Positions 10,900-22,000 of a DNA stretch of 22,926 nt are shown here, one piece after another. The DNA lies in NCBI GenBank assembly GCA_001584585.1, contig LSYV01000034.1, forward strand, positions 880,372 to 903,297, given 5' to 3'. Position numbers and translations under genes: made by a program. Origin of the DNA: Gonium pectorale (lineage: Eukaryota; Chlorophyta; Chlorophyceae; Chlamydomonadales; Volvocaceae). Below the pieces are notes generated by a model. The model was not told where the DNA came from and did not search any database. It saw only the letters and a program-made list of their open reading frames with translations. Every line of letters begins with the position of its first letter. The first letter of the stretch is position 1.

Positions 10900-13329
10900 T
10901 CAATCCCATACGTACTGCACAGCCCGCTCCTCCGCGATGTCCGCAGTCGCCACGGCCGGCGCCTGCCGGTCGAGCGGCACCCGCACGAGCGTCCGCAGCG
11001 CCGCCGTGCCGCCGGCAATCTCCAGCTCCTCCAGCTTGCTGTACTCGAGGAAGGCGTTCGAGTAGCGCTCCGCCAGCGCTACGCACATGCCAATGGCCTT
11101 GATGGAGCCTGGCGGGGACACGGCGCGTGCAAGGCGATGCTTTATCCGTAGGCGAGGTAGACGCTTGCGACGAGGAGCACAGACGCTGCACATAGGTACA
11201 CGGATTCACCCAACCTCGAACTTGGCAACTGTCGCAGAAGCAGAGCCCTGCCCATGACCGACAAGCCCTCAGCACCTCGCTCGACGCTCGTGTGCGGCGA
11301 AGGGACCCCCCCCCCACATGCCAGAGCAACACCGGAAGCTTCTTCTGGGCGGATGACCCGTGGGTCACAAGCAAATAAAACATGCCCACGCACCTCTGCT
11401 GCACCTCGCCAGGTCCAGCAGCTGAAAGGTCTCCATCTCCAGCGACACCAGGTCGGGGTGCTCCGCCACCAGCTCGCCGAGCAGGCCCTCGTTGCGGTCG
11501 TCAAAGTCCGTGCCGGTGCGGCCCTGGAGGGAGGCGCGCCGGGCACAGCAGCAGCGGCAACAGCCGTGATCGTGATGGAGCCGTGCGCAGGGGAGCACGC
11601 AACGACAGCGTGTTGAGCCAGGCGCAGTCCCGAGTACCAGAGGCTTCCCGGACCGGGACGGGGTGGGGCTGACTAGGTCTGAGCCCTCGACGTGCTCGGT
11701 TACCTTCGCCGCCGACCCCAAATGGGACGAGCCCCCACTCCAGCCCTGCTCCGCACCCATCGAGACGGCGTCAGGCCAGTCGTGCCCAGCCCAGCGTCCA
11801 CGCTGCGACGTCAGCTGCGCCGAGTGGCTACCGTCGGCTACCCGAGGCTACCCGGCCAGTCAGTCGCCCCGGGCGCACCTGGCTGCTGTAGAAGCTGTCA
11901 GCGCTGGCGTTCAGGCCCTGCACAACGCGGGCCGCGCCCACCACCCGCGCCGCCTCCTCCGACAACAGCGCCGCCAGCTGCGGGTCCGCCGGCACCGGCA
12001 GCGCCACCGCGTACGGCTTGCGACCTCCCGCCGCCGCCGCCCCGGAGTGCCCGTTCGCGTGCCCGTTCGCACTGCCGTTGCCCCCCGAGCCGTTGCTCTG
12101 CTTGTGCCCGTTTGTGTGCTCCAAACTGGATTCCGAATCCAGAAGCGTCCAGTAGTCTGGATCCCTGCGGATCCCGATGGATCCGTGGCTCGCGATGAGC
12201 AGGTCGCCCAGCTTGGCGGGCCGCTGCACGGCGCCGCAGGTGCCCAGGCGGATGATCGCCATCTGGCCCCTCACGACTGCCCGGTTCTCCCGCACCACGA
12301 AGTCCATGTTGGGCATCCCCATGTGGGTGCTCACGATGCTGACGGGCTCGCCCTCGTAGCGGCCTGGGGCACACGCACAGCAAGGGGAAGGGGCGGGTCC
12401 CGTGAGACGGGACGGGCGGGTTCAGCGGGACGAAAAGGGCAGGTCCAGTGCGACAGGTGGGATCGCGACGAGAGATGCAGAGGTGCAGCGATTGTGGTGG
12501 GGCACGAGGTGTGTAGGCAGGCGCAGGTGCGGGAAGGGCAGCTTGGATTGGCGCCAGCAGCGCTGGGCCTTCGAGGCAGCGCCCAGTGTGGCGGCAACCC
12601 TATTGCACTACCGCGTCAACCGCACGACGCTCATGGACTCTTATGAATTTGGTTCTGCATAACAAGGCGAGTGACAAAACACGTGGGGGTTCCTACAGAA
12701 GCTGCTGGCCGCTGCAGAGTAGGCCCGAGCGTCACCCGTGAAACCCCGCGGAGCAGTCGCGTCGTCGGGCCAGCCCCAAAACGGCCAGCCGCGGCCAGTC
12801 CCATGAGCCCAATATCAGCGGTGCACACCTGTGATTGTGAGGAATCCCCGGCTGGAGGTGCGGTGGAAGAGGGTCTTCCCGGCCGCTGGCGGGTCGAGCA
12901 ACGTGCTCAGCAGCTGGGCACGGCCCACCGAGCCCACGCTCAGGATGCGCGGCGCCACCTCGCCCTCCTGCTCAAACGCAGACAGTTCGTATAGTAGCAG
13001 CGAATGAGACGAGGGACGTGCATGCGGGAGCTGGTCGCCTAACGGATTATGTCACGGGTGGCACCATCCCCACCCGCCTCTACCTTGGTACCCAGATGAT
13101 AGGTCCGCCCCTCCGCATCCGTTGGGAAGTTCGCGTTCTTGTATGTTGGCTTATGGCGACCGATGACAGCGATGGGCAGTTCGGGCGTGCCCTGAGCCCT
13201 AACGACTGTACTGGACCGGGGATCGCTGGGCGCCTTGCATGCTGGCATAAGAACTGGCGCATTTCTCTTGGCCAAGTCCGCGTTGGCGCCCGCTGGCCGA
13301 GCGGAGGTCCTTGCTGGGGCTGTCAGCAT
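10900..13329 (-). CDS. Uridine phosphorylase (PNP/UDP phosphorylase superfamily)
   Basis: Complement of exons 13084-13329, 12829-12967, 11879-12363, 11394-11523 and 10900-11108 gives 402 residues; all junctions keep frame. The ATG at 13329 is preceded by an in-frame TAG at 13342-13344. The family catalyses phosphorolysis of uridine to uracil and ribose-1-phosphate in pyrimidine salvage. Visible family marks, in order: NFPTDAEGRTYHLG (67-80), ILSVGSVGR (90-98), THMGMPNMDFVVREN (141-155), the core RLGTCG (167-172), SFYSSQGR (285-292), and EMET (319-322), the ribose-binding acidic motif of the fold. The first 45 or so residues are Ala/Arg/Ser-rich, so an organelle transit peptide is possible but not shown. 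An Asn/Gly/His/Ser-rich insert at about 201-242 explains the length above the usual 300 or so. It is head-to-head with the F-box-SAP gene. Confidence 0.9.
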
Positions 13330-13736
13330 GATAAATGTCGCCTATAGGCCCGCTAATTCAGTTATACAAACGTCAATCTGAGATTAAACAGATGCAAGCG
13401 AGCGCCGAACAATTGGCCCCAGCCCGGCCCCGCGGGCGTTTTCACTATGTAAGCGCGCAGTATGAAGCGAGCCCTGAGAACGCTGCGCAATATAGCCAAT
13501 TATGGGTTTGCAAGTTTAGCGTGGTATGATGCGTGTAACAAGGTACGAAAACGGTTGTTAGCAACGTCCAAGAGGTCGGACGACGGACGTGTTTGCGCCC
13601 ACAGCGAAGCCCAGGATTGGACATACGCCTCACACCTGCAAATATTATAGCGTCCATACGAATTCGTCAAGGTCGGGCCCCTTGGTCCCCTGGGCCCCGG
13701 GTTCGGCACACCCCATCGCCCGCGTCGCCAACTCCG
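13330..13736. promoter_or_regulatory. Divergent (bidirectional) promoter region
   Basis: These 407 bases separate the start codons of the minus-strand uridine phosphorylase and the plus-strand F-box-SAP gene, so both promoters and 5' UTRs must fit here. It is less GC-rich than the flanking exons. An AATATTATAG stretch at 13641-13650, about 90 bases before the plus-strand ATG, is TATA-like. A TATAA stretch near 13363 could serve the minus-strand gene. No confident transcription-factor site is visible. Confidence 0.45.
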
Positions 13737-16398
13737 ATGGCTAGGGCGAAGCGAAGACGCAACGAGTCGGACGCTGTGAGCAACCCCGCTAAGAAGCCTA
13801 AGACCAAAAGGCCGAAAGGGACCCGTGTCCGGAGCACACCTGCCGTTGGGAAGCGCGGCCTGACGGACCGCGACCTGGGGCAGCTGCAACGCCCACGGCT
13901 GACTAGCCCAGACAGTCACTATGATGCTCCCGTGCCACTGAACGACGCAGCCGAAGCCATGACACGCGTGGAGGCAGAGCAGGTTGGTTGGCGCAGGACG
14001 CGGCATGACACGTCCACCGGTCACTGGTATCGACGAGCAGTGCGCACATGCGACCAGCGCATACCTCATCTCCAGCTCCGTCCCTTTGGGTGGACAAGGG
14101 ATGACTCCCACGTGGATTTGGCCCCTGCACGCTTATGCGCAGGTCATGGCGCCTTGCCGGCAGCATGCCTCACATGCCTTAAACCATGGCCATCAACCAG
14201 CAACCGTGCCGGTTGCGACGCTGCACAAGCATGCCTCCCTGTGTGCAGAGCATTATGGCATCTGAGGCCCTCAAGCCCTGAGTAACTGCCGCCTCCCTCC
14301 TGCCATCCTGCCACAGGCACAGCCGGCGCGCGAGCGGGCGCGCGCGGGGGAGAGGGCTGCGGCTGGGCCAGGGGCCACCCTGCCGGCGATGCGGGATGTA
14401 CACGAGCATGGCCAAGAGGCGGTGGCAGCGTCCGCCGAGCCGGACGCGGCTGAGGCAGTCCCGGCAGGGCCCGCGCCCCTACCTACGGTGCGGAGGTGCC
14501 GCAGCTGGCGGGCGCATGCCTGATGCCGGGGCCGTGTGTCCCCGTGTCAAGGGCCATCCGTCGAGGGCAGCGTCCATGCCTCATGCACAGTCACCACCAT
14601 TCCAGTCCAACATACCAGTCCACCAACCTCATCCTCGTTGCACATGGCATGTGCTGTCCACGCACCTGCACCCACATGCCCGCGCACCAGCTGTGTGGCC
14701 CCCTATTTGTCCTCGCCAGCGCCATGTCCCGCTCGGACCTGTACCAGTTGCGCATGTACCAACCCCGTGCGCAACCTGCCCTAGCCCGGCGGTGTCTAGT
14801 TCCACCCACCCTACTCAATACCCTGGCCGTTCACGGGCAACTGACAGTCGGTCTCCTGCGCAGGAGGTGTGGTGCGACATCCTGTCCCGCCTGGCCGCCA
14901 GCCTGGAGCCACCGGGGGGCGTCCGCGGGCCGGGCGTGGTGACGGCGGACGTCGTGCGGGCCGGGGCGACCTGCCGCGACATGTGCCGCGCCTCGCGGAC
15001 CGCACTGGCGGGCCTGGCGGCGGCCGTGCCCGTCCGCCCCCGTGCGCCGCCGCTCACGGCTGGGATGTCCGCCTCTGACAGCTGCCCGAGCCGCGCGCCC
15101 CGCGTCGATGCCCCGTCTGGTGTCGCTGCGGGCGCTGAGGCTGCGCCCTCCGACGGCGTCGACTGGCAGCGGTGGGAGGGGCTGCTGTGCCGGCCGCAGG
15201 AGCGCAAGGTGGAGGAGCTGCGGGGCGCGCTGAAGCAGCTGGGGCTGCCCAGCTCCGGAAGCAAGGCCGAGATGGCGCTGCGGCTGCTTGGGCACTTCGG
15301 CCTGTCGGCCAAGTGCGCCCTGCCGCCGCGGCTGTGGGTGGCACTGATGCAGGAGCGGGAGGGACAGGTGGGGTTGGCGGTGGCACAGCGGCAGCCGCAG
15401 CGGCAATGGGCACTGGCTGCGCTTGGGCAGATTTGCTGCTTTGCTGCTTTGCACGGCTCTGCCCGCGCCCGAACAGCCGCTTGCGTCAGAAACCGCGTGT
15501 GGCAAGGATGCTGGAAATGTGACGCACAATACCGGTCCAGCAACCCTGCGTGTTCTGCAGGCAGAGCCCTTCAGCGCGCGGCTTGCCTCCGCGCTGCGGG
15601 AGCTGCAGGAGGCGGGCCACCCAGCGGCGCTGGCCGCCAACCGGGAGCCCAGTCTGGCGGGAGCGCGGCGCGTGCTGGCGGCGGCCTTCGGTAACAGCGC
15701 CGGCTTGATGGCGGCACGCGTGGCGGCGATGCCGGGGCTGATGGAGCTGCGCGCAGCGCGTGAGGGACGCCGGCGGCGGGAGGCCGAGGAGGAGCGGGCG
15801 GAGCGGGACCGCAGATGGGCGCAGGAGCAGCAGCGGTGGACAGTGAAGTGCATGGAGCAACAGGTGGGGCCTCCGCTCTGGAGAGGCGGCCTCACGCCGA
15901 GCGGCCCATCCATCCGCGGCCCATCCGTGGCGTGTCGTGACTCTTGCTCGCTGTCCTGTCGACGCGACTACATATGCCGGCGCGACAAACATTGAGCTTG
16001 CGGAGCCGCTTGAGCTGCTGATGCATTGCCCAGCGCGTCGCTGTTTTGGACATGGCCGACCCAAAGTCTGCATACCGCGTGGCGCTGCACAGAGCACGCA
16101 CACATCCCTCGTGCGGCGGCCCTGGCGGTTCTGTTCAGCCCCGGCATCTCGACGCTGACCGCCCCTACCGGCCCCACCACGCTTTTGCACCTATCCGCAG
16201 CGCTCCGTGGCGCGGGCCCTGGAGGAGAGGGCCGCTGCGGTGCATGGGGAGATCGCCTCCCGCCGCGCCCTCATCGAGCGCGGCGGGCCCGTCTTCTGCC
16301 CGTGCGGCAACTGCGCCGCCCCCGGCTGTAGCTTACTGATTTGCGGGTCCTGCTGCCGCCAGCACCGCACGGGTGCGTGCGCGCGGCACAGCAAATGA
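13737..16398 (+). CDS. F-box and SAP domain protein with Cys/His-rich C-terminus
   Basis: Exons 13737-13982, 14317-14487, 14864-15367, 15561-15863 and 16201-16398 (stop TGA) give 473 residues; every intron is phase 0 with GT-AG ends. The start is the only in-frame ATG near the exon start. Residues 1-35 are basic with likely nuclear signals (RAKRRR and KKPKTKRPKG). An F-box-like motif begins at LPTEVWCDILSRL, formed exactly across the exon 2/3 junction, and runs through TCRDMCRASRTAL (about 137-190). A SAP motif follows at about 251-290 (VEELRGALKQLGLP, SGSKAEMALRLL), a fold that usually binds DNA. Exon 4 encodes an Arg/Glu-rich helix, and exon 5 ends in C441, C443, C446, C451, C456, C459, C460, H463, C468, H471, probably a zinc-binding module. 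An SCF ubiquitin-ligase adaptor acting in the nucleus is the inferred role; targets are unknown. The acceptor at 14317 could instead be 14323 (two codons shorter). Confidence 0.75.
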
Positions 16399-17500
16399 CA
16401 CGGCAGCGCAGTAAGCTCGGCTGAGTAAGGCTCGCTTTGACCGAGTGGCCTTGACAGTGGGCTTCGCAGGTCGCGTTGCGCGTCGGAGCGCACATAGGCA
16501 GTTAGGGGCGGTATGCAACCGTCGTCGACAGATGCATAGGTAGTCAGGGTCGTTGCCGAAGCCGTCGTTTGCAGGTGGATACGTGTTTTTTCGGGCGGCA
16601 CGCGTGCTCTGTGGAAAGAGCTGCGCGCCTTGCCTGTGGCCCAAGATAGAGGCCCGGATTGTCGAGTATTGCAGTACTGCTTGGGAGGAAGTTCATCCCC
16701 GTGTGAGCATTGCACTACACGCCTTGCCATTCGTACGACGCTCGTGTGCGTGCGTAGCTAGCTTATCTCCAGGCACTAAGTAAGGCTATCCCTGTGCTCC
16801 ATGCTGTACTTCCGTAAACAGTGCATATGCTTAGTTAACGGCTTGTACTTCTGTGTTATCCCATCAGTAACGCATCTGGTGATAAGGATATCGTCTCGTT
16901 CTGCTGGCTGGACGCGTTTAGGGAGGACATGCCTGTGAGGCCACTGCGAATGCGGCCCACATTATTGCTGTCCAAAGCCCCGTGAGCTACCACTGGAACA
17001 AGGCAGCCTCGCTGCCTCTTTTATACGACTGTTTTTTTCTTGGCTTTTTTCTTGTCTTTACCCGCGTGCCATGGCAAGGCGTTTGACCTGCGCTTGTGCG
17101 GCGGCACGTCTGACGCTCTTGCTATGAGATTGGTGCCATTCCCCTCAGCGCTGCGTCCGCACCTACAACTGCCGAGAAGCTGCGGCGTGCGTAGCGCATT
17201 GTGTCTTGGCAGTTGGTTTCGAATTCTTCAACCCTTCTTGTGAAATCTATGAAACCATTGAAAGTGTCGTGCCCATGAACAGCACTGGGACGCTGCCATC
17301 CAAAACGACAGGGCTGTGGTGTTATAGGAAGATGCGACATAGGCGTAACGCTTAAGCTAATGGCGAGGACCTTTCATGAGATCACGACCTTCCGCTAGTC
17401 GGTTAATGCAACGAAATGGGTCTGCTAGCTGCCCGGGGGCCAGTGGCCAAGGGCAACTTGAGACAGCGGCGACAGGCCGAAGACACACGTGGGCGGTACA

Positions 17501-17586
17501 CCAACCGTTAAACCATAAACAGATCAAAGAACGCGGGCGGTACGGCAATAACGAACCACCAACCGTTAAACCATAAACAGATCAAA
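17501..17586 (+). repeat. Direct repeat, 28 bp, two copies 58 bp apart
   Basis: The copies at 17501-17528 and 17559-17586 are identical, beginning CCAACCGTTAAACC. Each is preceded by GCGGTAC a short distance upstream, so the duplicated unit is probably the full 58 bp with the intervening part diverged. Confidence 0.8.
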
Positions 17587-17792
17587 CACCGACACCTATG
17601 CACGCCCCGTGCTACCTACGCAGTACGCACTGACAAATACGTCAGCCTCCGGATGGCAACTGGGACAGGTAACCGAAAGACAGTTGATACCGTTAGGACG
17701 GTAGAATGCACGTGACGCTAGCCTGACATACGGAAGCACAGCAACACGATGGTAAACCAACTAACCAAGCTGATACATTATCTATCTAGACA

Positions 17793-17825
17793 CAGGGTAG
17801 ACAACCACACAACCTATCTACCCTG
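17793..17825. repeat. 9-bp inverted repeat
   Basis: CAGGGTAGA at 17793-17801 pairs with TCTACCCTG at 17817-17825 across a 15-base loop. CTAG flanks both arms, allowing an imperfect extension. The function is unknown. Confidence 0.45.
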
Positions 17826-18047
17826 GCTAGACATGTGACTGTGCAGGTTTCAGTTTAGTTGGCGTGTGCACTAGTCGGAGCCGACAGAAGGCTCCCACGC
17901 AACCCGCGGGCGACGGCGTACCATAAGAGGCCGCGTTTAGGAGGCTACCGCTGCGTGTGCCGTTGTGGCCACACTCGACACGCCGTTCTTTGTACGGCGA
18001 CGCCTGCAGAGGCTGCTGTCCCGGCGCGCCTTGGCTGCGTCGTCGTC

Positions 18048-18110
18048 GCCTCCGGGCGTGTATGACTGTGGAGGCGGGCTCCCCCTTCCTCGCAGGCTTC
18101 TCTTTTTTTT
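18048..18110 (+). repeat. Dispersed repeat, copy 3 (diverged)
   Basis: This copy shares the order CCTCCGGGCGTGTATG, GTGGAGGC, a C/T-rich block and a terminal T-run (CTTTTTTTT) with copies at 4512-4585 and 5619-5689. It lacks a clear CTGCTGGAAACATC start and carries small insertions. Confidence 0.4.
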
Positions 18111-18365
18111 GTCGTCTCTGGCTCTCTGCCACCGGTCCGTCGGCGCCCACGCACCAGGCACCAGGCCTACCTGACCGGGCCTACCCGCGGGCTGGGTGCG
18201 ATCGGTGCGCACCAGGGGAGAGCGAAATGGGGGGCCGTCTACCCTTCCCGGCGAAAGTAGTCTGGCGATATGCCGCGCTGTGGACAGGCTTGCAGCAGAT
18301 CAGCTGTCCCTGCTACCGCCACTGAAAACGCGAAGAGATGTGCATAGATACGCGCCTCTCCCCCT

Positions 18366-18470
18366 CCCCCCGTGAATAATGGGAGGCCTGGGGAGCCCCA
18401 TGCGCCCCAGGGCTTCTCTACTGAGAATGCCTTCCAACCCTCTTCCCCCCGTGAATAATGGGAGGCCTGG
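18366..18470 (+). repeat. Direct repeat, 26 bp, two identical copies 79 bp apart
   Basis: The copies are 18366-18391 and 18445-18470, each six C followed by GTGAATAATGGGAGGCCTGG. The sequence between them is not obviously repeated. Confidence 0.8.
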
Positions 18471-18562
18471 TGATTTCGCTGCTGTGGCCCAACATGGCCC
18501 AACCGCCGCGCTGCTGCTTCCACACACCCCACTCGGGCATCCCAGCCCGTTCCTCCCATTCT

Positions 18563-18615
18563 CGCGCCTTGTTCATGTGAGATTGGAGATCGCGCCTTGT
18601 TCATGTGAGATTGGA
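18563..18615 (+). repeat. Tandem duplication, 28-bp period
   Basis: A 25-bp identical core beginning CGCGCCTTGTTCATG occurs at 18563-18587 and 18591-18615. It lies about 400 bases upstream of the SWI3 start codon. Confidence 0.85.
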
Positions 18616-19026
18616 TAAAGAATATAGAGGGAGCCGAAATGTCCCATTACCGCCCCTGAGACGAGCCCGCATACTGCCATACCGATGCACAGAGTCTGAT
18701 GACGCGCCAGCGCGCAACCCTTGCCAGCTATACTATTCTATCCATAATGCTCACGACAGGGGCTGATGTTGCCTGGCGCAGCTCGTTGGCAGCGAGTGGC
18801 AGCAAATGTGTGTAGGGTACGTGCTCAACGGGCACCGGTCCGTGGTTCATGTCCTGTTGCAGCCCCCGGCAAACTCATTACCCTAAAAATAGACCTGTAA
18901 AATGCTTAAGCCCTATCACTAGTGTCAGTCCTCTGTGCGCATTGCGAAGCTGTCGCTGAAAGCGGCGCGAAACTTGCCGACCCTAGTGAACTGCCCCATG
19001 AACGCATGATCTGAGAAACCATAATA

Positions 19027-22000
19027 ATGGAGGGCCTGATCGGGAAGCGCAGCGGCAAAGTGCTTCAGAAGGACTACGAGGTGCGACATTTTCGCGACAG
19101 CATGGCCAATGGCCTCTGCGTCCAGAGAGGGAGAAATAAACTGCATTTGAAATGGTGCACAGGATGCGGACTACCTCAAAAAGCTGGACCCGGTCATCCA
19201 GGCTCTGGACGAGGAGTTGCCGGACGTGGGTAGTGTTGAATGCACTATAATACCTCGTATACAAGCGTTGATATGGGGTCTGGGACGCAGGCGGGGTTCG
19301 ATGCCCGGAAGATGGCGACCCTCATCGCCCAGCTCATGCAGTTCCAGGAGGACACGCTGGGCAAGGAGGTATGTGGACACGAGGAGCGTGCGGGGTGGGG
19401 GGGGGGCTTGAGACAGAGAGGGGCACGCGTGTGGGGGTTTCGGTATGTGTGTGTGTGGGAGGCGGGCTGGGGTGCCTGCAGGGAAGCGGAGCAAGTCGCT
19501 GACGGCCCTGAGAGGCTGAGCGTAATGGATTGGTGTCTGGCTGACTTGGGCGCTGCTAACTCTAGTCAAGGCTTCGAGTTGCACACGGCCAACAGGTACT
19601 GCCCGAGCCACCCTGCTCACTCTCGGACGGGCGGTCTCCGAAGCCACTGCACCTCTGCCCGCCCCCCCCCTCGGTCCCCCCCTCCCCCCTGCCCGCTGCC
19701 CGCTGGAACACCCGCAGTCCAACTTCAAGCGCCAGCCCAAGCTGCCCGCGGCGCTGCTGCGGGACTACTCGCCGCGCGGTGCGCTCTTTGTCATTGCCGC
19801 AAAGTGCGACGACATCATGGCGGCCCGCGACCTGCGGAAGATCGACTGGCCCAACCCGGCCAAGCGTAAGGAGGTACGGGCCCACGGGTGCGCGGGTGCC
19901 GTAACGAGACAGTACGGCGTACGGCGTACGGTTGTATGGGGCGTGGACCGAGGCTCCGGGAGGGGGAGGAGCAGTGTCTTAAGACGGCATGGCGTCGCCT
20001 CGGGGGCGGCACCCAGCGCGAGCGCCTGAGTCACGCAGCCGAGAGCCCAACGCAGCTGTAAGCCGTGGGCCCAGCGCACGAGCTGCCCTGCTGCTCGGAA
20101 GCACGGCAGCGGAGGCACGGCCGCTGCACCCTCGCGCGCGCACGCCACATAACCGCCCTGTTGTGATCTGGGTCACAGCAATGGCCGGCGCTCCAGCTGC
20201 CAGTGGCTGCTGTATGGGCAGGCGGACGTGGCTCCGCTGCCACAGCATCGCGTGCACCGTTGTATTATCCGCGCACACGAAACGGGCGCATGTGTGTGTA
20301 AAAACCGAAAAGGAGTCGCCAGTCTCCCACTGACTCAACCTCATTCTAGGTGCTGACTCCGTGGCTAGCCTGATACGGTCTGGCGTCCCGAATCTGGTTG
20401 CAGAACATGGAGATCCTCATTGGCATCACAAAGGAGCTGGAGGGCGAGGGGCTGCTGCGCCACCCCGTGGTGGGCATGGAGCCGGGGCTGGGGCCCGAGG
20501 CGATTGCCAAGCTGGGGGAGAGCGTGAAGCGCCTGGGCGGCAGCGTGGTCGACAACCCAGGTGCGGGGCCCCCTGTGGTGGTGCGGAAAGAAGAGGGGAG
20601 GGGAGGTGCGGGGTGCTTAGGCCGGGATGGGGTGCAAGGGATGCAGCCGGCGGGGTACGGCCGGCGGGATTCAGCGGCGGCTGATCAAATGTGGACTTGT
20701 TGTTTTGGCAGCAGGTGCCGCCGCTGCAAGGAGGAATATGGAATTGATGTGCGTTTTAGGACTTCCCCTCAGTGGTTACTCCGCGTGCCACCTGAAGCGC
20801 CACCTCTCGGCTGCCCTTGCACTCCAGGTGACCCACGGGTCACGCACCGCGTGTGCGTTCCGCCGCCCGGCGTGAGCGACGCGGGCCGCACCAAGCCCCA
20901 GTCGATGCGCACGCTGGAAGTCCGGTGGGTGCGCCTCTGTGTGCATCGCCCGCCCTCTACCAGGGCACGTGCAGTGCGCTCCCGTACACACAATACGGAC
21001 ACGCCGCTCCGCTGCTGTGCATAGCTGGATGTCAGGTCGGTCACAGACGCTCAATTATCTACGTTTGACTGGTTTGCAATGCCACCGCCGAACTCCTGCA
21101 TCCGCATGACTGTTGAATACCCCCTGCTGTCCCCTGCCCTGCGCCCTGGCCTCCTCCCTCCGTCCCCACCTCCCGCGTCTCAGTGCCGACATGGCGCTGG
21201 TCCACTGGACGCAGCTGCCCGACAGCTACGACGAGTGGGTGCTGGCCCGGCATGCCCCCCCGGAGAAGCCCCCGCCGCCGGAGGAGCGCACGCGGCCCTG
21301 GCGGGTGAGGGCGAGGGCGCACGGCGGGGCGCGTGACGGGGATGGGGCGGGGGATGGTGGTCGGGGATGCATAGGGGGGCTTCGGGTGCGCAGCGGAGAG
21401 TGGCGCCAGGGGAGGGTGTTGCAGCGAAAGCGGGTGCGCGGTGTGCATTTTGGATGCGAGCGGCGTCCGATGACAGTCTAGCGGCCAGTGAAACAGGTGC
21501 TGGCAAGCAAGCGGGCCTAGCGGGCAGCCCATGTAACCAACACGCAGACCCAGGAGGTATCCACCAACGCTGGGGGGCGGTGGCTGGGCTGACAGCTGCG
21601 GCTCAGCTGGCCTTCAGCCGACGGCTGTTAGTGTGTAGTAGTGTAGGTTGGCTCACATGTGCCCTTCGTGTGTGAGACGGGCGAGGCCGAGGCCGCGCCG
21701 GCCCCCCGCCCCCCAAGAGAGCATGACTTGGGTTGGCCCCAGCCCTGACTTTCTATGCAGTTGATTGGAATTCTGTCACCCCACCTGAACTCCTGCCGCG
21801 GCTCCCGCGCCCCGTCCTTCAGGTGTATCCCCGCTGGATCAAGGACAGCGAGGTGTACAACGAGTGGATGAACCCCGCAGACTACGAGGCGGACCCGCCC
21901 GCGGCCGCTGCTCCGGCGCCCGCCCCGGCGGCGGCGCCCCAGCAGTCAGCGCAGCCGCGGCCGCCGCAGCAACTGGCGCCGCCGGCGGCTCCGCAGCAGC

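Larger units (their letters stand above)
16399..19026. other. Gene-poor intergenic region with tandem repeats
   Basis: I find no gene I can support. The left part holds the 3' UTR of the F-box-SAP gene, with no TGTAA motif in its first kilobase. T-rich tracts lie at 17020-17060, just after a 7-bp hairpin AGGCAGC/GCTGCCT near 17002. Repeats occur at 17501-17586, 17793-17825, 18048-18110, 18366-18470 and 18563-18615. The right end must carry the SWI3 promoter; a TAAAAATA at 18884-18891 is the most TATA-like sequence, about 135 bases before the ATG. A minus-strand open frame at 18925-19146 overlaps SWI3 exon 1 and was not accepted. Confidence 0.55.

Noticed and set aside
12155..12190. Three GGATCC sites about 10 bases apart
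   Set aside because: They fall in the uridine phosphorylase exon and are explained by the conserved coding sequence.
17020..17060. T-rich tract after a small hairpin, like a bacterial terminator
   Set aside because: The surrounding genes are clearly eukaryotic with introns, so a Rho-independent terminator is not expected. A Pol III terminator would need an upstream RNA gene, which I do not see.
18925..19146. Minus-strand open frame of 73 codons with natural-looking composition
   Set aside because: It overlaps SWI3 exon 1, which has stronger third-position bias and joins in frame to conserved exons. The minus frame has mixed codon endings and no recognised family. Kept as a point to check.
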